From: Nisaea denitrificans DSM 18348
Lineage (GTDB): Bacteria; Pseudomonadota; Alphaproteobacteria; Thalassobaculales; Thalassobaculaceae
Direction: 5' to 3'
Length of the DNA stretch: 64,000 bases
Assembly (NCBI RefSeq): GCF_000426505.1
Contig: NZ_AUFM01000019.1
Coordinates: 1-64,000 of the forward strand
The translations under genes were made by a program, and so were the position numbers. Positions within the stretch are counted from its first letter, which is position 1. Every line of letters begins with the position of its first letter. Shown in pieces: positions 47,598 through 55,386 of the stretch. Below the pieces are notes generated by a model, which was given only the letters and a program-made list of their open reading frames with translations, ran no database searches and had not been told where the DNA came from.

Positions 47598-48665
47598 TCA
47601 GGAATCGGTCAGCGTGCGCGGGCCGAGCGGATGGTCCGCGTGGGGATAGGGGTGATGATGATGGTCGTGCCCGTGTCCGTGATCGTGCCCGTGGTCATGG
47701 GAATGTCCGTGCTTGTGATCGTGATCATGGTGGTGCCCATGGTCGTGATCGTGGCTATGGCCACCGCTGTCGTTGATGCCCTCGACATGGTGGTGATGGC
47801 TTTCCTGCGGCAGGCCGACCTCGTCCTCGAAGCCGAGCACCTGCTGGCGGTATTTGCACATCTGGCAGTTCATGTTGCCGGTACCGTCGGTGATCTCCCG
47901 GACGCGGTCGAGGAAGGTCTCGATCACCAGCGGGTGGTCGTTCAGATACGGCGCCTTGACGAACTCGATCTCCGGATGCCGGGCAGCGACCTTGTCGACA
48001 TAATCGTAGATCCGGGTGATCAGGATGCCGGTGAAGAGGAAATAGGGGAACACGACGATGCGCTTGTAGCCGAGCTTGGCGGCATGCTCGAGCGCCGGTT
48101 CGACCAGCGGGAAGGTGACGCCGGAATAGGCGGTCTCGCCCCAGCCGAAGCCCATGCCTTCCCAGAGCAGGCGCATCACCTTGGAGACGTTCGAGTTGGC
48201 GTCCGGGTCCGAGGCGCCGCGGCCGACCACGACCAGCATGGTCTCGTGCCGGGAGATGTTATCGCCTGCTGCTTGCAGGGCTTCCTCGACGCGGGCCGAG
48301 GCGGCGCGGATCATCTTCACGTCGATGCCGAGCTCGCGCCCGTAATGGATATTCATGCCGCCCGACTGGGCCTGGTAGGTGTTCAGCACCGAGGGGATGT
48401 CGTTCTTGGCGTGACCCGCGGCGAACAGCATGCCCGGCACTGCCAGCACGTCCGTCACACCCTGTTCCTTCAGGGCGTCGAGGCCGGTACGGATGATCGG
48501 TGTGGCGAATTCCAGATAGCCGTAATCCACCGGCATGTCCGGCATCTGTTCCTTGATCCGGATCGCGAGTTTCGCGAACTCGTCCACGGCAGCCTGATCG
48601 CGGCTGCCATGCCCGCAGACCATCACGCCCAGTTTTCCGGTGATTTTTTTATCTGAAATGCTCAT
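47598..48665 (-). CDS. cbiX: Sirohydrochlorin cobaltochelatase CbiX (long form) with His-rich tail
   Basis: Inserts Co2+ into sirohydrochlorin, the first committed step of cobalt-early B12 synthesis. From the ATG at 48665 (GGGGGATG upstream) 355 residues. Two chelatase repeats: about 10-130 with VMVCGHGSRDQAAVDEFAKL and LFAAGHAKNDIP, and about 140-265 with VVGRGASDPDANSNVSK. Then an iron-sulfur-type MNCQMCKYRQQ (CxxC). The last roughly 65 residues are almost only His, Asp and Gly, a likely metal-storage or delivery tail. First gene of the operon cbiX-cobH-cobL-cobI-cobJ-cobM. No cobalamin riboswitch was recognised in the 322-bp upstream gap. Confidence 0.93.
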   Translation of the reverse strand: MSISDKKITGKLGVMVCGHGSRDQAAVDEFAKLAIRIKEQMPDMPVDYGYLEFATPIIRTGLDALKEQGVTDVLAVPGMLFAAGHAKNDIPSVLNTYQAQSGGMNIHYGRELGIDVKMIRAASARVEEALQAAGDNISRHETMLVVVGRGASDPDANSNVSKVMRLLWEGMGFGWGETAYSGVTFPLVEPALEHAAKLGYKRIVVFPYFLFTGILITRIYDYVDKVAARHPEIEFVKAPYLNDHPLVIETFLDRVREITDGTGNMNCQMCKYRQQVLGFEDEVGLPQESHHHHVEGINDSGGHSHDHDHGHHHDHDHKHGHSHDHGHDHGHGHDHHHHPYPHADHPLGPRTLTDS

Positions 48666-48987
48666 CTCATCCCCCACCGCCGCGTGCACGGGGGCGCGGG
48701 AATATTGCCATCCCGGCCACGAGCCGCCGCGGATATCCTTGCTGGATCTATCCGGCCCCGGACGCTCCCGAGGCGCCCGTCACGTCAGTGTCCCGGGCCG
48801 AAGTGTTCTGGATAGAGGCTAGGGCGGACCGGGGCAAGTCCGGATCGGACCAATTGCGTCGCCACCGCGACCTCTGCTTCTGTGATGTCATCACTTTGCC
48901 CCCTGATCCCGATGAGGGTATCGTGGGCGATTACAAGAGCTTGTTTCCCGGAGGCGGGGCGGCTCGGATGATCAGGAAAGCTTTTTA
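48666..48987. other. Divergent intergenic region upstream of cbiX and the sugar island
   Basis: About 320 bp between cbiX (minus) and the kinase/nucleotidyltransferase gene (plus). I searched by eye for the conserved blocks of a cobalamin riboswitch on the minus strand and saw none. It contains the 54-bp repeat element at 48791-48844. On the minus strand there is a start-less frame ending in VRPSLYPEHFGPGH near 48793; its upstream part reads protein-like but has no start codon, so it may be a gene remnant or chance. Confidence 0.5.
48791..48844 (+). promoter_or_regulatory. Repeat element, copy 1: JUMPstart-like leader candidate
   Basis: 54 bp matching 63774-63827 at 40 of 54 positions without gaps. 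Conserved blocks: CGAAG, TCTGG.TAGAGG and GGGGCAAGT. It ends 143 nt before the start codon of the first island gene. The arrangement CTCTGG.TAG then, after a spacer, GGGGC.AG recalls the enterobacterial JUMPstart/ops elements in polysaccharide leaders; the resemblance is partial and a functional link is inference. Confidence 0.45.
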
Positions 48988-50541
48988 ATGAGTGCCGAAT
49001 TCACCGACCGCTACAAGCACAAGATCAAGACCGCTGCCGAGATCGCCGAGATTGTCGGCAGCTTCCCGCGCCGTAAGAAGGTGATCATGTGCCACGGGGT
49101 GTTCGATGTGGTGCACCCGGGACATCTGCGTCATCTGGGGTTCGCGAAGAGCAAGGCCAAGATCCTGATCGCGAGCCTGACCGCTGACCGGCATATCGCG
49201 AAGGGCGTTTATCGCCCGCACGTGCCGGAGCAACTTCGGGCCCTCAATCTCGCGGCGTTTGAAATGGTCGACTATGTCGTGATCGACCAGAACGACAAAC
49301 CGCTCGACAATTTGCTCGCAATCCAGCCGGATTTTTTCGCGAAGGGTTATGAATATACGGCGCAAGGTCTGCCGCCAAAGACGCAGGAAGAGCTGGACAC
49401 TGTCCAATCCTACGGTGGCGAGGTGATCTTCACGCCTGGAGATATCGTCTATTCGTCGTCCAGACTGATCGACCTCGAAGCACCGCAGATCCCGATGGAA
49501 AAGCTTCTGACCCTGATGGGCCAGGAAGATTTCGGGTTTGACGATCTCTCCTCCACTCTGAGCTCAATGGCCGGGCAAAAGGTTCACGTGATCGGCGATA
49601 CGATCGTCGACAGTTATACGGAAACCTCGCTGATCGGCGGCCAGACCAAGACGCCGACGATCAGCGTGTCGTACCAGGGCAGGCGCGATTATATCGGCGG
49701 TGCGGCGATCGTTGCGAAGCATCTCGCAGCTGCCGGTGCAGAAGTGACCTTTTCCACGGTTCTCGGCTATGACGAATACAAGGATTTTGTCATCGCGGAT
49801 CAGGAGGCTTCAGGGATCAGACTGAAGCCGATCATCGACCCGACGCGACCGACAACCAACAAGAATGCCATCGTGGCCGGTGGATACCGGCTGCTCAAAA
49901 TCGACACGCTCGACAATTCCAGCATCTCCGATGACATCCGCGTCCGCCTGGTTAAGCAGATCAAGGCGACGAAAGAAGGCGCGGTCGTCTTTAGCGACTT
50001 CCGTCACGGTATTTTCAACCGCCGCACCATCCCTTCTTTGACCGAGGCGATCCGGCCTGACCTGTTCAAGGTTGCCGACAGCCAGGTGGCGAGCCGCTGG
50101 GGCAATATCACCGAGTTCAAGGGCTTCGATCTGATCACCCCGAACGAGCGGGAAGCGCGGTTCAGCATCGCGGACCAGGATTCGGGCATCCGCCCGCTGG
50201 CCTCCCGGATTTACGACGAGGCGGAATGTCGGACATTGATTCTCAAGCTGGGGGATCGAGGCGTTCTGACTTGCCGGAACGCGGATCACGAAGCGCTCGA
50301 TTCTTTCTTTGTTGTCGACAGTTTCGCGGACCGGGTGGAAGACGCGGTTGGGGCGGGTGATGCCCTGCTTGCCTATGCGACGCTAGCCATGATGACGCGG
50401 GGTAGCGCGCCAATTGCAACAATCCTCGGGTCATTCGCGGCAGCCATAGAGTGCGAGCAGGACGGCAACATTCCGGTCACCCCGGCGGACGTACTGAAAA
50501 AGATCTCCGCCGTCGAGCGACGCGCCAAATTCGAGAGCTAG
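48988..50541 (+). CDS. Nucleotidyltransferase-PfkB kinase fusion, HldE-like with reversed domain order
   Basis: A 517-residue bifunctional protein. N-terminal cytidylyltransferase-like domain at about 25-165 (VIMCHGVFDVVHPGHLRHLG, with the HPGH nucleotide-binding motif). C-terminal PfkB/ribokinase domain at about 190-505 (VHVIGDTIVDSYTETSLIGG, DYIGGAAIVAKHLAAAGA, catalytic VEDAVGAGDALLAYATLAM). E. coli HldE has the kinase first. It probably phosphorylates a sugar or sugar phosphate and activates it with a nucleotide, giving an NDP-sugar such as NDP-heptose. No GmhB-type phosphatase, needed between the two steps in the classical pathway, is seen. First gene of a plus-strand run of five. Confidence 0.88.
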   Translation: MSAEFTDRYKHKIKTAAEIAEIVGSFPRRKKVIMCHGVFDVVHPGHLRHLGFAKSKAKILIASLTADRHIAKGVYRPHVPEQLRALNLAAFEMVDYVVIDQNDKPLDNLLAIQPDFFAKGYEYTAQGLPPKTQEELDTVQSYGGEVIFTPGDIVYSSSRLIDLEAPQIPMEKLLTLMGQEDFGFDDLSSTLSSMAGQKVHVIGDTIVDSYTETSLIGGQTKTPTISVSYQGRRDYIGGAAIVAKHLAAAGAEVTFSTVLGYDEYKDFVIADQEASGIRLKPIIDPTRPTTNKNAIVAGGYRLLKIDTLDNSSISDDIRVRLVKQIKATKEGAVVFSDFRHGIFNRRTIPSLTEAIRPDLFKVADSQVASRWGNITEFKGFDLITPNEREARFSIADQDSGIRPLASRIYDEAECRTLILKLGDRGVLTCRNADHEALDSFFVVDSFADRVEDAVGAGDALLAYATLAMMTRGSAPIATILGSFAAAIECEQDGNIPVTPADVLKKISAVERRAKFES

Positions 50542-50556
50542 GACGGAGTTTTGGCC

Positions 50557-51483
50557 ATGCGTGCCCTTGTCGTTGGCCTTGGCATTCAGGGCCATAAAAG
50601 ACGCCGTGTTGCGGGAGCCGATTGCGTCGGCACGGTAGATCCTTTTCATGACGAGGCCGGTTTCCGGACTCTCGAAAGCGTCCCGCTGGACAATTACGAT
50701 GCAGCGCTGGTCTGCACGCCGGACGAGCCCAAGTTCGAGCTGCTGAAATATCTGCTCGGCAATGGCAAGCATGTGCTGGTGGAGAAGCCGCTCTGGTTTT
50801 CCGGCGAAGCCGAGATGGATGTGCTTGCAGGGCTGTCCGCGTCTTCAGGTGCGGTCTGTTACACGGCCTACAATCATCGTTTCGAGCCGCATTTTGTCCG
50901 TATGCGCGAGCTGATATCGTCCGGCACTCTGGGTCAGATTTATCGCTGCCGGATGTTTTACGGAAACGGCACGGCGCGGCTTGTGCGCGACTCTGCCTGG
51001 CGGGATATGGGCGCTGGCGTGCTGCCGGATCTCGGTAGCCACCTGCTCGATACGGCGCGGTTCTGGTTCGGTGATATCGCCGATGATTTTCGTATCGTCT
51101 CGGCTGACAGTTTCGAGAATGCGGCGCCGGATCATGTGGTCATCGCCTCGGATGGGGCTTGCCCCCGTATCGAGCTTGAGATGTCCCTGCTGTCCTGGCG
51201 AAACCATTTCACCTGCGATGTGTTTGCCGAGCACGGCACGGCGCATATCGAATCGCTCTGCAAATGGGGGCCCTCCCGCTTTGTGCATCGCCGCCGCGTG
51301 CTGCCAAGCGGCAGGCCGCCGGAAGAAGCCGTGACGCTGGTTCAGGATGATCCGACGTGGGAAGCCGAATATGCGCATTTCAAAGCGCTTTGCTCGGGCG
51401 AGGGAGTATCCAATCTCGAAAATGACCGCTGGCTTTATCGTTCGCTTGGGCGCCTGTCCTCGGAAATTCAGGGAGCCACGTGA
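50557..51483 (+). CDS. Gfo/Idh/MocA-family oxidoreductase
   Basis: A 308-residue NAD(P)-dependent sugar dehydrogenase family member. Rossmann motif RALVVGLGIQGHKRRRV at the N-terminus, VEKPLWF with the conserved Glu-Lys-Pro, and GVLPDLGSHLLDTARFWFG carrying the probable catalytic His. It would oxidise or reduce an NDP-sugar or free sugar. GGAG precedes an alternative TTG at 50551; I chose the ATG at 50557. It starts 15 bp after the kinase gene and 3 bp before the next gene. Confidence 0.85.
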   Translation: MRALVVGLGIQGHKRRRVAGADCVGTVDPFHDEAGFRTLESVPLDNYDAALVCTPDEPKFELLKYLLGNGKHVLVEKPLWFSGEAEMDVLAGLSASSGAVCYTAYNHRFEPHFVRMRELISSGTLGQIYRCRMFYGNGTARLVRDSAWRDMGAGVLPDLGSHLLDTARFWFGDIADDFRIVSADSFENAAPDHVVIASDGACPRIELEMSLLSWRNHFTCDVFAEHGTAHIESLCKWGPSRFVHRRRVLPSGRPPEEAVTLVQDDPTWEAEYAHFKALCSGEGVSNLENDRWLYRSLGRLSSEIQGAT

Positions 51484-51486
51484 GAA

Positions 51487-52779
51487 ATGCCGAGCGGTGT
51501 GACAAAGCCCGTGATCGGTTTTGCCGGGATGACCCATCTCGGCCTGAACTCAGCTGTGGCCGTTGCGGATCTTGGCTTCGAGGTGATCGGGTTCGCAGAG
51601 ACGGGGCCGGAGGTGGATGGCCTCAACCGCTCGGAATTACCGGTCGTCGAGCCGGATCTGCCGGAGATGCTTGCCGCGAACAGAGAGCGTTTGACCTTCA
51701 CCGCGCAGACCGCGGACCTCGGTCGGGCCGATATCGTCTATATCTCTGTCGACGTGCCGACGGATGACGAGGGGCAATCCGACCTGAGCCGGGTACAGGC
51801 ACTATTGGACCGGATCATCCCCGCGCTTGGGCCCGATGCCTTACTGGTCATTCTCTGCCAGGTGCCGCCGGGTTTCACACGCGCGCTGGATTTCCCGAAG
51901 GATCGTCTGTTCTACCAGGTCGAGACACTGGTCTTCGGCCGGGCCATCGAGCGGGCTCGGTATCCCGAGCGCTATATCGTTGGCTGCGCCGATGCGGCTG
52001 TGCCGTTGCCGGAATCCTATACGGCGCTGCTCGGCGCATTTGAGTGCCCGATCCTGCCGATGCGATACGAGAGTGCGGAGCTGGCGAAGATCTCGATCAA
52101 CTGCTGCCTTGTCGCCTCGGTCTCGACGGCGAATACGCTGGCGGAGCTGTGCGAGCGGATCGGTGCGGACTGGTCGGAAATTGTCCCGGCGCTGAAACTC
52201 GACCGGCGGATCGGCCAATATTCATACCTCACGCCAGGCCTCGGTCTTTCCGGCGGCAATCTGGAACGCGATCTCGCGACCGTCATCCGGTTTGCCGAAG
52301 CGCACAAGACAGACGCGGGCGTGGTCGAGGCTTGGGTGTCGAACAGCACGTGGCGCAAGGACTGGCCATACAGAACGTATCGAGACCTGATTTGCCCAAT
52401 GCTCGGCGACTCTCCACGTCTCGCCATACTGGGACTCGCCTACAAGGAAAACACCCACTCCCTGAAGAATGCACCGTCCTTGGTGCTGCTCGAAAATCTC
52501 GGCGGCGATGCCGGGATCGTCGTGTATGACCCGGTGGTGAAAGCTGGTGTGCTCCCCGATCTGAACCATTGCGAAAATGCTCTGGAGGCTTGCCGGGATG
52601 CCGATGTGCTGTTCCTGACGACGCCGTGGCCGGAACTCCGGGAGCTGGATGTCAGCCGCCTTGCGGAGGTGATGCGGGGGCGTGCTGTGGTCGATCCATA
52701 CGGTCTGCTCGACAGCGCAGCAATGCGCGAGGCCGGTTTCGCACATTTCGTACTCGGCCGATCATTGGGGACTGACTGA
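51487..52779 (+). CDS. UDP-glucose/GDP-mannose dehydrogenase family protein with catalytic Cys replaced
   Basis: A 430-residue homologue of nucleotide-sugar dehydrogenases: N-terminal NAD domain (VIGFAGMTHLGLNSAVAVAD, VYISVDVPTD), central domain with SAELAKISINCCLVASVSTA (Lys and Asn conserved), and a C-terminal domain with LAILGLAYKENTHSLKNAPS. The motif that normally supplies the catalytic cysteine (GxGxGGxCxPKD) reads PGLGLSGGNLERD, with Asn at the Cys position. The usual two-step oxidation to a uronic acid therefore looks impossible. It could carry out a single oxidation or epimerisation, or have lost activity. Coupled to its neighbours. Confidence 0.85.
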   Translation: MPSGVTKPVIGFAGMTHLGLNSAVAVADLGFEVIGFAETGPEVDGLNRSELPVVEPDLPEMLAANRERLTFTAQTADLGRADIVYISVDVPTDDEGQSDLSRVQALLDRIIPALGPDALLVILCQVPPGFTRALDFPKDRLFYQVETLVFGRAIERARYPERYIVGCADAAVPLPESYTALLGAFECPILPMRYESAELAKISINCCLVASVSTANTLAELCERIGADWSEIVPALKLDRRIGQYSYLTPGLGLSGGNLERDLATVIRFAEAHKTDAGVVEAWVSNSTWRKDWPYRTYRDLICPMLGDSPRLAILGLAYKENTHSLKNAPSLVLLENLGGDAGIVVYDPVVKAGVLPDLNHCENALEACRDADVLFLTTPWPELRELDVSRLAEVMRGRAVVDPYGLLDSAAMREAGFAHFVLGRSLGTD

Positions 52780-52780
52780 C

Positions 52781-53668
52781 ATGCTGAAACATCTGAACGA
52801 GACCGATGTACTTCCGGGACGTGTTGCGGTTATCGGCGGGGCTGGTTTCGTCGGTGGGGCGGTGGTCGGGGCGCTGGAGAAGGAGGGCGTTGCGGTCGCT
52901 TCCATAGGCCGGTCCGATGTCGATCTCCTTGCTGATGACGCAGTTGACAAGCTGGCCGGATTGCTCGTGCCGGGCGATACGGTTGTCTTCGTTTCCGCGA
53001 TGGCTCCGGTCCGGAATACCGCCATGCTGCGCGACAACATGACGATTGTTGCCAACGTCATCGAGGCGCTCCGCACTAGATCACTGGCGCATCTGATCAA
53101 TGTCAGCTCCGACGCGGTCTATCGCGACGTTCTTTACCCGATGTCGGAAAGTGCCGCCGCCGAGCCTGCCAGTCTGCACGGGGCCATGCATCTGGCCCGG
53201 GAAGTCGCGCTCGGCGCTGAACTCGACGTGCCGCTCGGCATCATCCGGCCGACCCTGATCTACGGGGCGTCCGATCCGCATAACGGCTATGGCCCGAACC
53301 GCTTCATGCGGCTTGCTGCCGCGAATGAGGAAATCCGGCTTTTCGGAGAGGGCGAGGAGCGTCGCGATCATGTCCTTGTCGATGACGTTGCGGATCTGAT
53401 CCTCCGGATGGTCTTGCATCGCAGCACAGGCGTAATCAACGCCGCGACCGGCGATGTTCATGCCTTCCGGGATATCGCGGAAACGGTGGTTCGGTTATCC
53501 GGCTCGTCGAGCGCGGTGGTCGGTCAGTCGCGGCAGGGCGCCATGCCGCACAATGGCTACCGGCCGTTCGATCCGGCCAACGTGGCCCGCGCTTTTCCCG
53601 ACTTCCGGTTCACGCCGCTTGAAGAAGGCCTGAAGAAGACGCTGGCCGGCGGGATGCGCGATGCCTGA
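52781..53668 (+). CDS. NAD-dependent epimerase/dehydratase-like SDR with altered active site
   Basis: From the ATG at 52781, 295 residues of the extended SDR fold: RVAVIGGAGFVGGAVVGALE, a NVSSDAVYRDVLYPMSE strand, and later LGIIRPTLIYGASDPHNG. Where extended SDRs carry YxxxK, the sequence reads SLHGAMHLARE, so both catalytic Tyr and Lys are His. It may bind a nucleotide sugar without classical SDR chemistry, or use a different mechanism. It begins 2 bp after the dehydrogenase-like gene and overlaps the methyltransferase gene by 8 bp, so these genes are likely made together. Confidence 0.82.
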   Translation: MLKHLNETDVLPGRVAVIGGAGFVGGAVVGALEKEGVAVASIGRSDVDLLADDAVDKLAGLLVPGDTVVFVSAMAPVRNTAMLRDNMTIVANVIEALRTRSLAHLINVSSDAVYRDVLYPMSESAAAEPASLHGAMHLAREVALGAELDVPLGIIRPTLIYGASDPHNGYGPNRFMRLAAANEEIRLFGEGEERRDHVLVDDVADLILRMVLHRSTGVINAATGDVHAFRDIAETVVRLSGSSSAVVGQSRQGAMPHNGYRPFDPANVARAFPDFRFTPLEEGLKKTLAGGMRDA

Positions 53669-54317
53669 GATCGATCTTCTGCGCGCACTGCCGAAGACCA
53701 AACGGAACCTGCAGCAACGCACTGTCGGCAAAGACCCGGAAGTGGTTCGGCTCTCCAAGCAGTTCGGGGAGCATTATTTCGACGGGCCGCGAGAGTACGG
53801 GTACGGCGGTTACCGGTATGACGGACGGTGGCAACCGGTCGCCCGGGATATCGTTGCGCATTACGGGCTGAAGCCGGGCATGCGAGTTCTCGATATCGGC
53901 TGCGCCAAGGGTTTCCTGGTCAAGGATCTGCTCGGTGCCGGTCCTGGACTTGAGGTTTTCGGCCTCGATATCTCGGAATACGCGGTGAAGCATTGTCCGC
54001 CGGAGGTGGTCGGGCGGCTGCATGTGGGGAACTGCGAGGCTTTGCCATTTCCGGACGGGAGCTTCGATCTCGTGCTGGCGCTGGATGTGATCCACAACCA
54101 GAAGCGGGATGGCGCGATCCGGGCGCTTCGCGAGATCGGCCGGGTCGGCAAGGGAAACGCCTTTGTCCGTGTGGATTCCTACCACACGCCAGAGCAGAAG
54201 GCCGTCTTCGAGGACTGGGTGCTGACGGCGGAATTCCACGATTACCCGGATGGCTGGCTCACGCTTTTCGAGGAAGCCGGATATCAGGGTGACTGGTCCT
54301 GGACGATTATCTCGTGA
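53661..54317 (+). CDS. Class I SAM-dependent methyltransferase
   Basis: 218 residues. Methyltransferase motif I VLDIGCAKGFLVKDLLG, an acidic motif II end in EVFGLDISEYAVKH, and the post-motif EALPFPDGSFDLVLALDVIH. The long N-terminal extension (QQRTVGKDPEVVRLSKQFGE) may hold the sugar substrate. It probably O- or C-methylates the sugar made by the island. Last gene of the plus-strand run; convergent with the E1 beta gene with a 3-bp gap. Confidence 0.82.
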   Translation: MPEIDLLRALPKTKRNLQQRTVGKDPEVVRLSKQFGEHYFDGPREYGYGGYRYDGRWQPVARDIVAHYGLKPGMRVLDIGCAKGFLVKDLLGAGPGLEVFGLDISEYAVKHCPPEVVGRLHVGNCEALPFPDGSFDLVLALDVIHNQKRDGAIRALREIGRVGKGNAFVRVDSYHTPEQKAVFEDWVLTAEFHDYPDGWLTLFEEAGYQGDWSWTIIS

Positions 54318-54320
54318 ACG

Positions 54321-55373
54321 TCAGTAAGGCCCGGTAAAGCTCGGGTCCGGCACGTCATGCCAGGTGCCGGTTTCCGGTTCGGTGAACTGGACCTTGGCGC
54401 CAAGTGTTGCCGCTGCCGCTTCCGCGATATTGATGGCGCGGGGGTAGAAATGTTCGCTCAGGGCCGGTGAAGTCGGTGTCGGCACGGAGGGCAGGCCAAC
54501 CCGGTGCGGTGCGGATTTCAGGCTCTCCGACGCGCCCTCGACGGCGGCACAGACAATTTCCGCGCTGATGCCGAATTCGGCCGTGCCTGTGTCGGCTACA
54601 ACCAGCCGACCGGTTTTGCGGACACTCGCGACAATGCTTTCCCGGTCCAGCGGCGTGATGGTGCGCAGGTCCAGAACCTCCGCATCAATCCCGGCGTCGG
54701 CCAGCATTTCCGCCGCCCGCAATGCCAGCAGGCTGGCATAGGATGCGGCCACGATGGTCACATCCTTGCCTGGCCGCATGACGCGTGCCTTGCCGATCGG
54801 TGTTTCGTACATTTCTTCCGGCACGACGCCGCTTATGCCGTAAAGCCAGCGATGCTCTATCGAAATCACCGGCGCGTCGTCACGCACGGCCGAGATCAGC
54901 ATGCCTTTGGCGTCATGTGCCGTCGTCGGCATGATGACCTTCAGGCCGGGTATATGCGCGAACCAAGCCTGCAGGGCTTGCGAGTGTTGCGGGCCCTGAC
55001 CCCAGCCCTGGCCGATGATCATCCGGACCGTCAGCGGCGCCCGCATCTTGCCGCCATACATGTAGTGCCATTTGGCCGCCTGATTGACGAGCGGCTCCAT
55101 GGCAAGCACGGCGAAATCGACCCGCATATGCACCATGATCGGCCGCATGCCGTTGCTGCTGGCCCCCAGAAGCATGCCGGTCATGGCGTTTTCGGAGGAG
55201 GGCATGTCGAGCACCCGGTCCGGGCCGTAATCGTCGACCAGATTCTTGGTGGTGCCGAAGACCCCGGTCGGGCCCGGCACGCCCAGTCCCATGACGACAA
55301 CATCCCGGTCGCTTTCCAGGCATTGCGCCTGGGCCTCGCGCAGGGCTTCGAAATATTTGATTTCCCTGGTCAT
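54321..55373 (-). CDS. Thiamine-diphosphate-dependent dehydrogenase E1 beta subunit / transketolase C-terminal
   Basis: From the ATG at 55373, 350 residues. Pyrimidine-binding domain at about 1-180 (REAQAQCLESDRDVVVMGLG, PSSENAMTGMLLGASSNGMR, GQGWGQGPQHSQALQAWFAH) and the transketolase C-terminal domain at about 200-330 (VTIVAASYASLLALRAAEML, VLDLRTITPLDRESIVASVR). It pairs with the alpha subunit encoded 13 bp upstream. No E2 lipoyl transferase or E3 gene is in the window, so it may not be part of a 2-oxoacid dehydrogenase complex but may decarboxylate or transfer acyl groups within sugar synthesis. Confidence 0.87.
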   Translation of the reverse strand: MTREIKYFEALREAQAQCLESDRDVVVMGLGVPGPTGVFGTTKNLVDDYGPDRVLDMPSSENAMTGMLLGASSNGMRPIMVHMRVDFAVLAMEPLVNQAAKWHYMYGGKMRAPLTVRMIIGQGWGQGPQHSQALQAWFAHIPGLKVIMPTTAHDAKGMLISAVRDDAPVISIEHRWLYGISGVVPEEMYETPIGKARVMRPGKDVTIVAASYASLLALRAAEMLADAGIDAEVLDLRTITPLDRESIVASVRKTGRLVVADTGTAEFGISAEIVCAAVEGASESLKSAPHRVGLPSVPTPTSPALSEHFYPRAINIAEAAAATLGAKVQFTEPETGTWHDVPDPSFTGPY

Positions 55374-55386
55374 CGCGGTGCGCTCG

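Noticed and set aside
47631-48656. Plus-strand 341-aa Val/Met-rich ORF
   Set aside because: Antisense of cbiX; the Val/Met run is the reverse reading of the His/Asp codons of its tail.
48666-48987. Cobalamin riboswitch upstream of cbiX
   Set aside because: The conserved B12-box and GCCACTG-type blocks could not be found on the minus strand; a covariance-model search would settle it.
48788-48988. Plus-strand 66-aa ORF ahead of the kinase gene
   Set aside because: It lies over the repeat element, overlaps only intergenic DNA and has no convincing start signal or domain.
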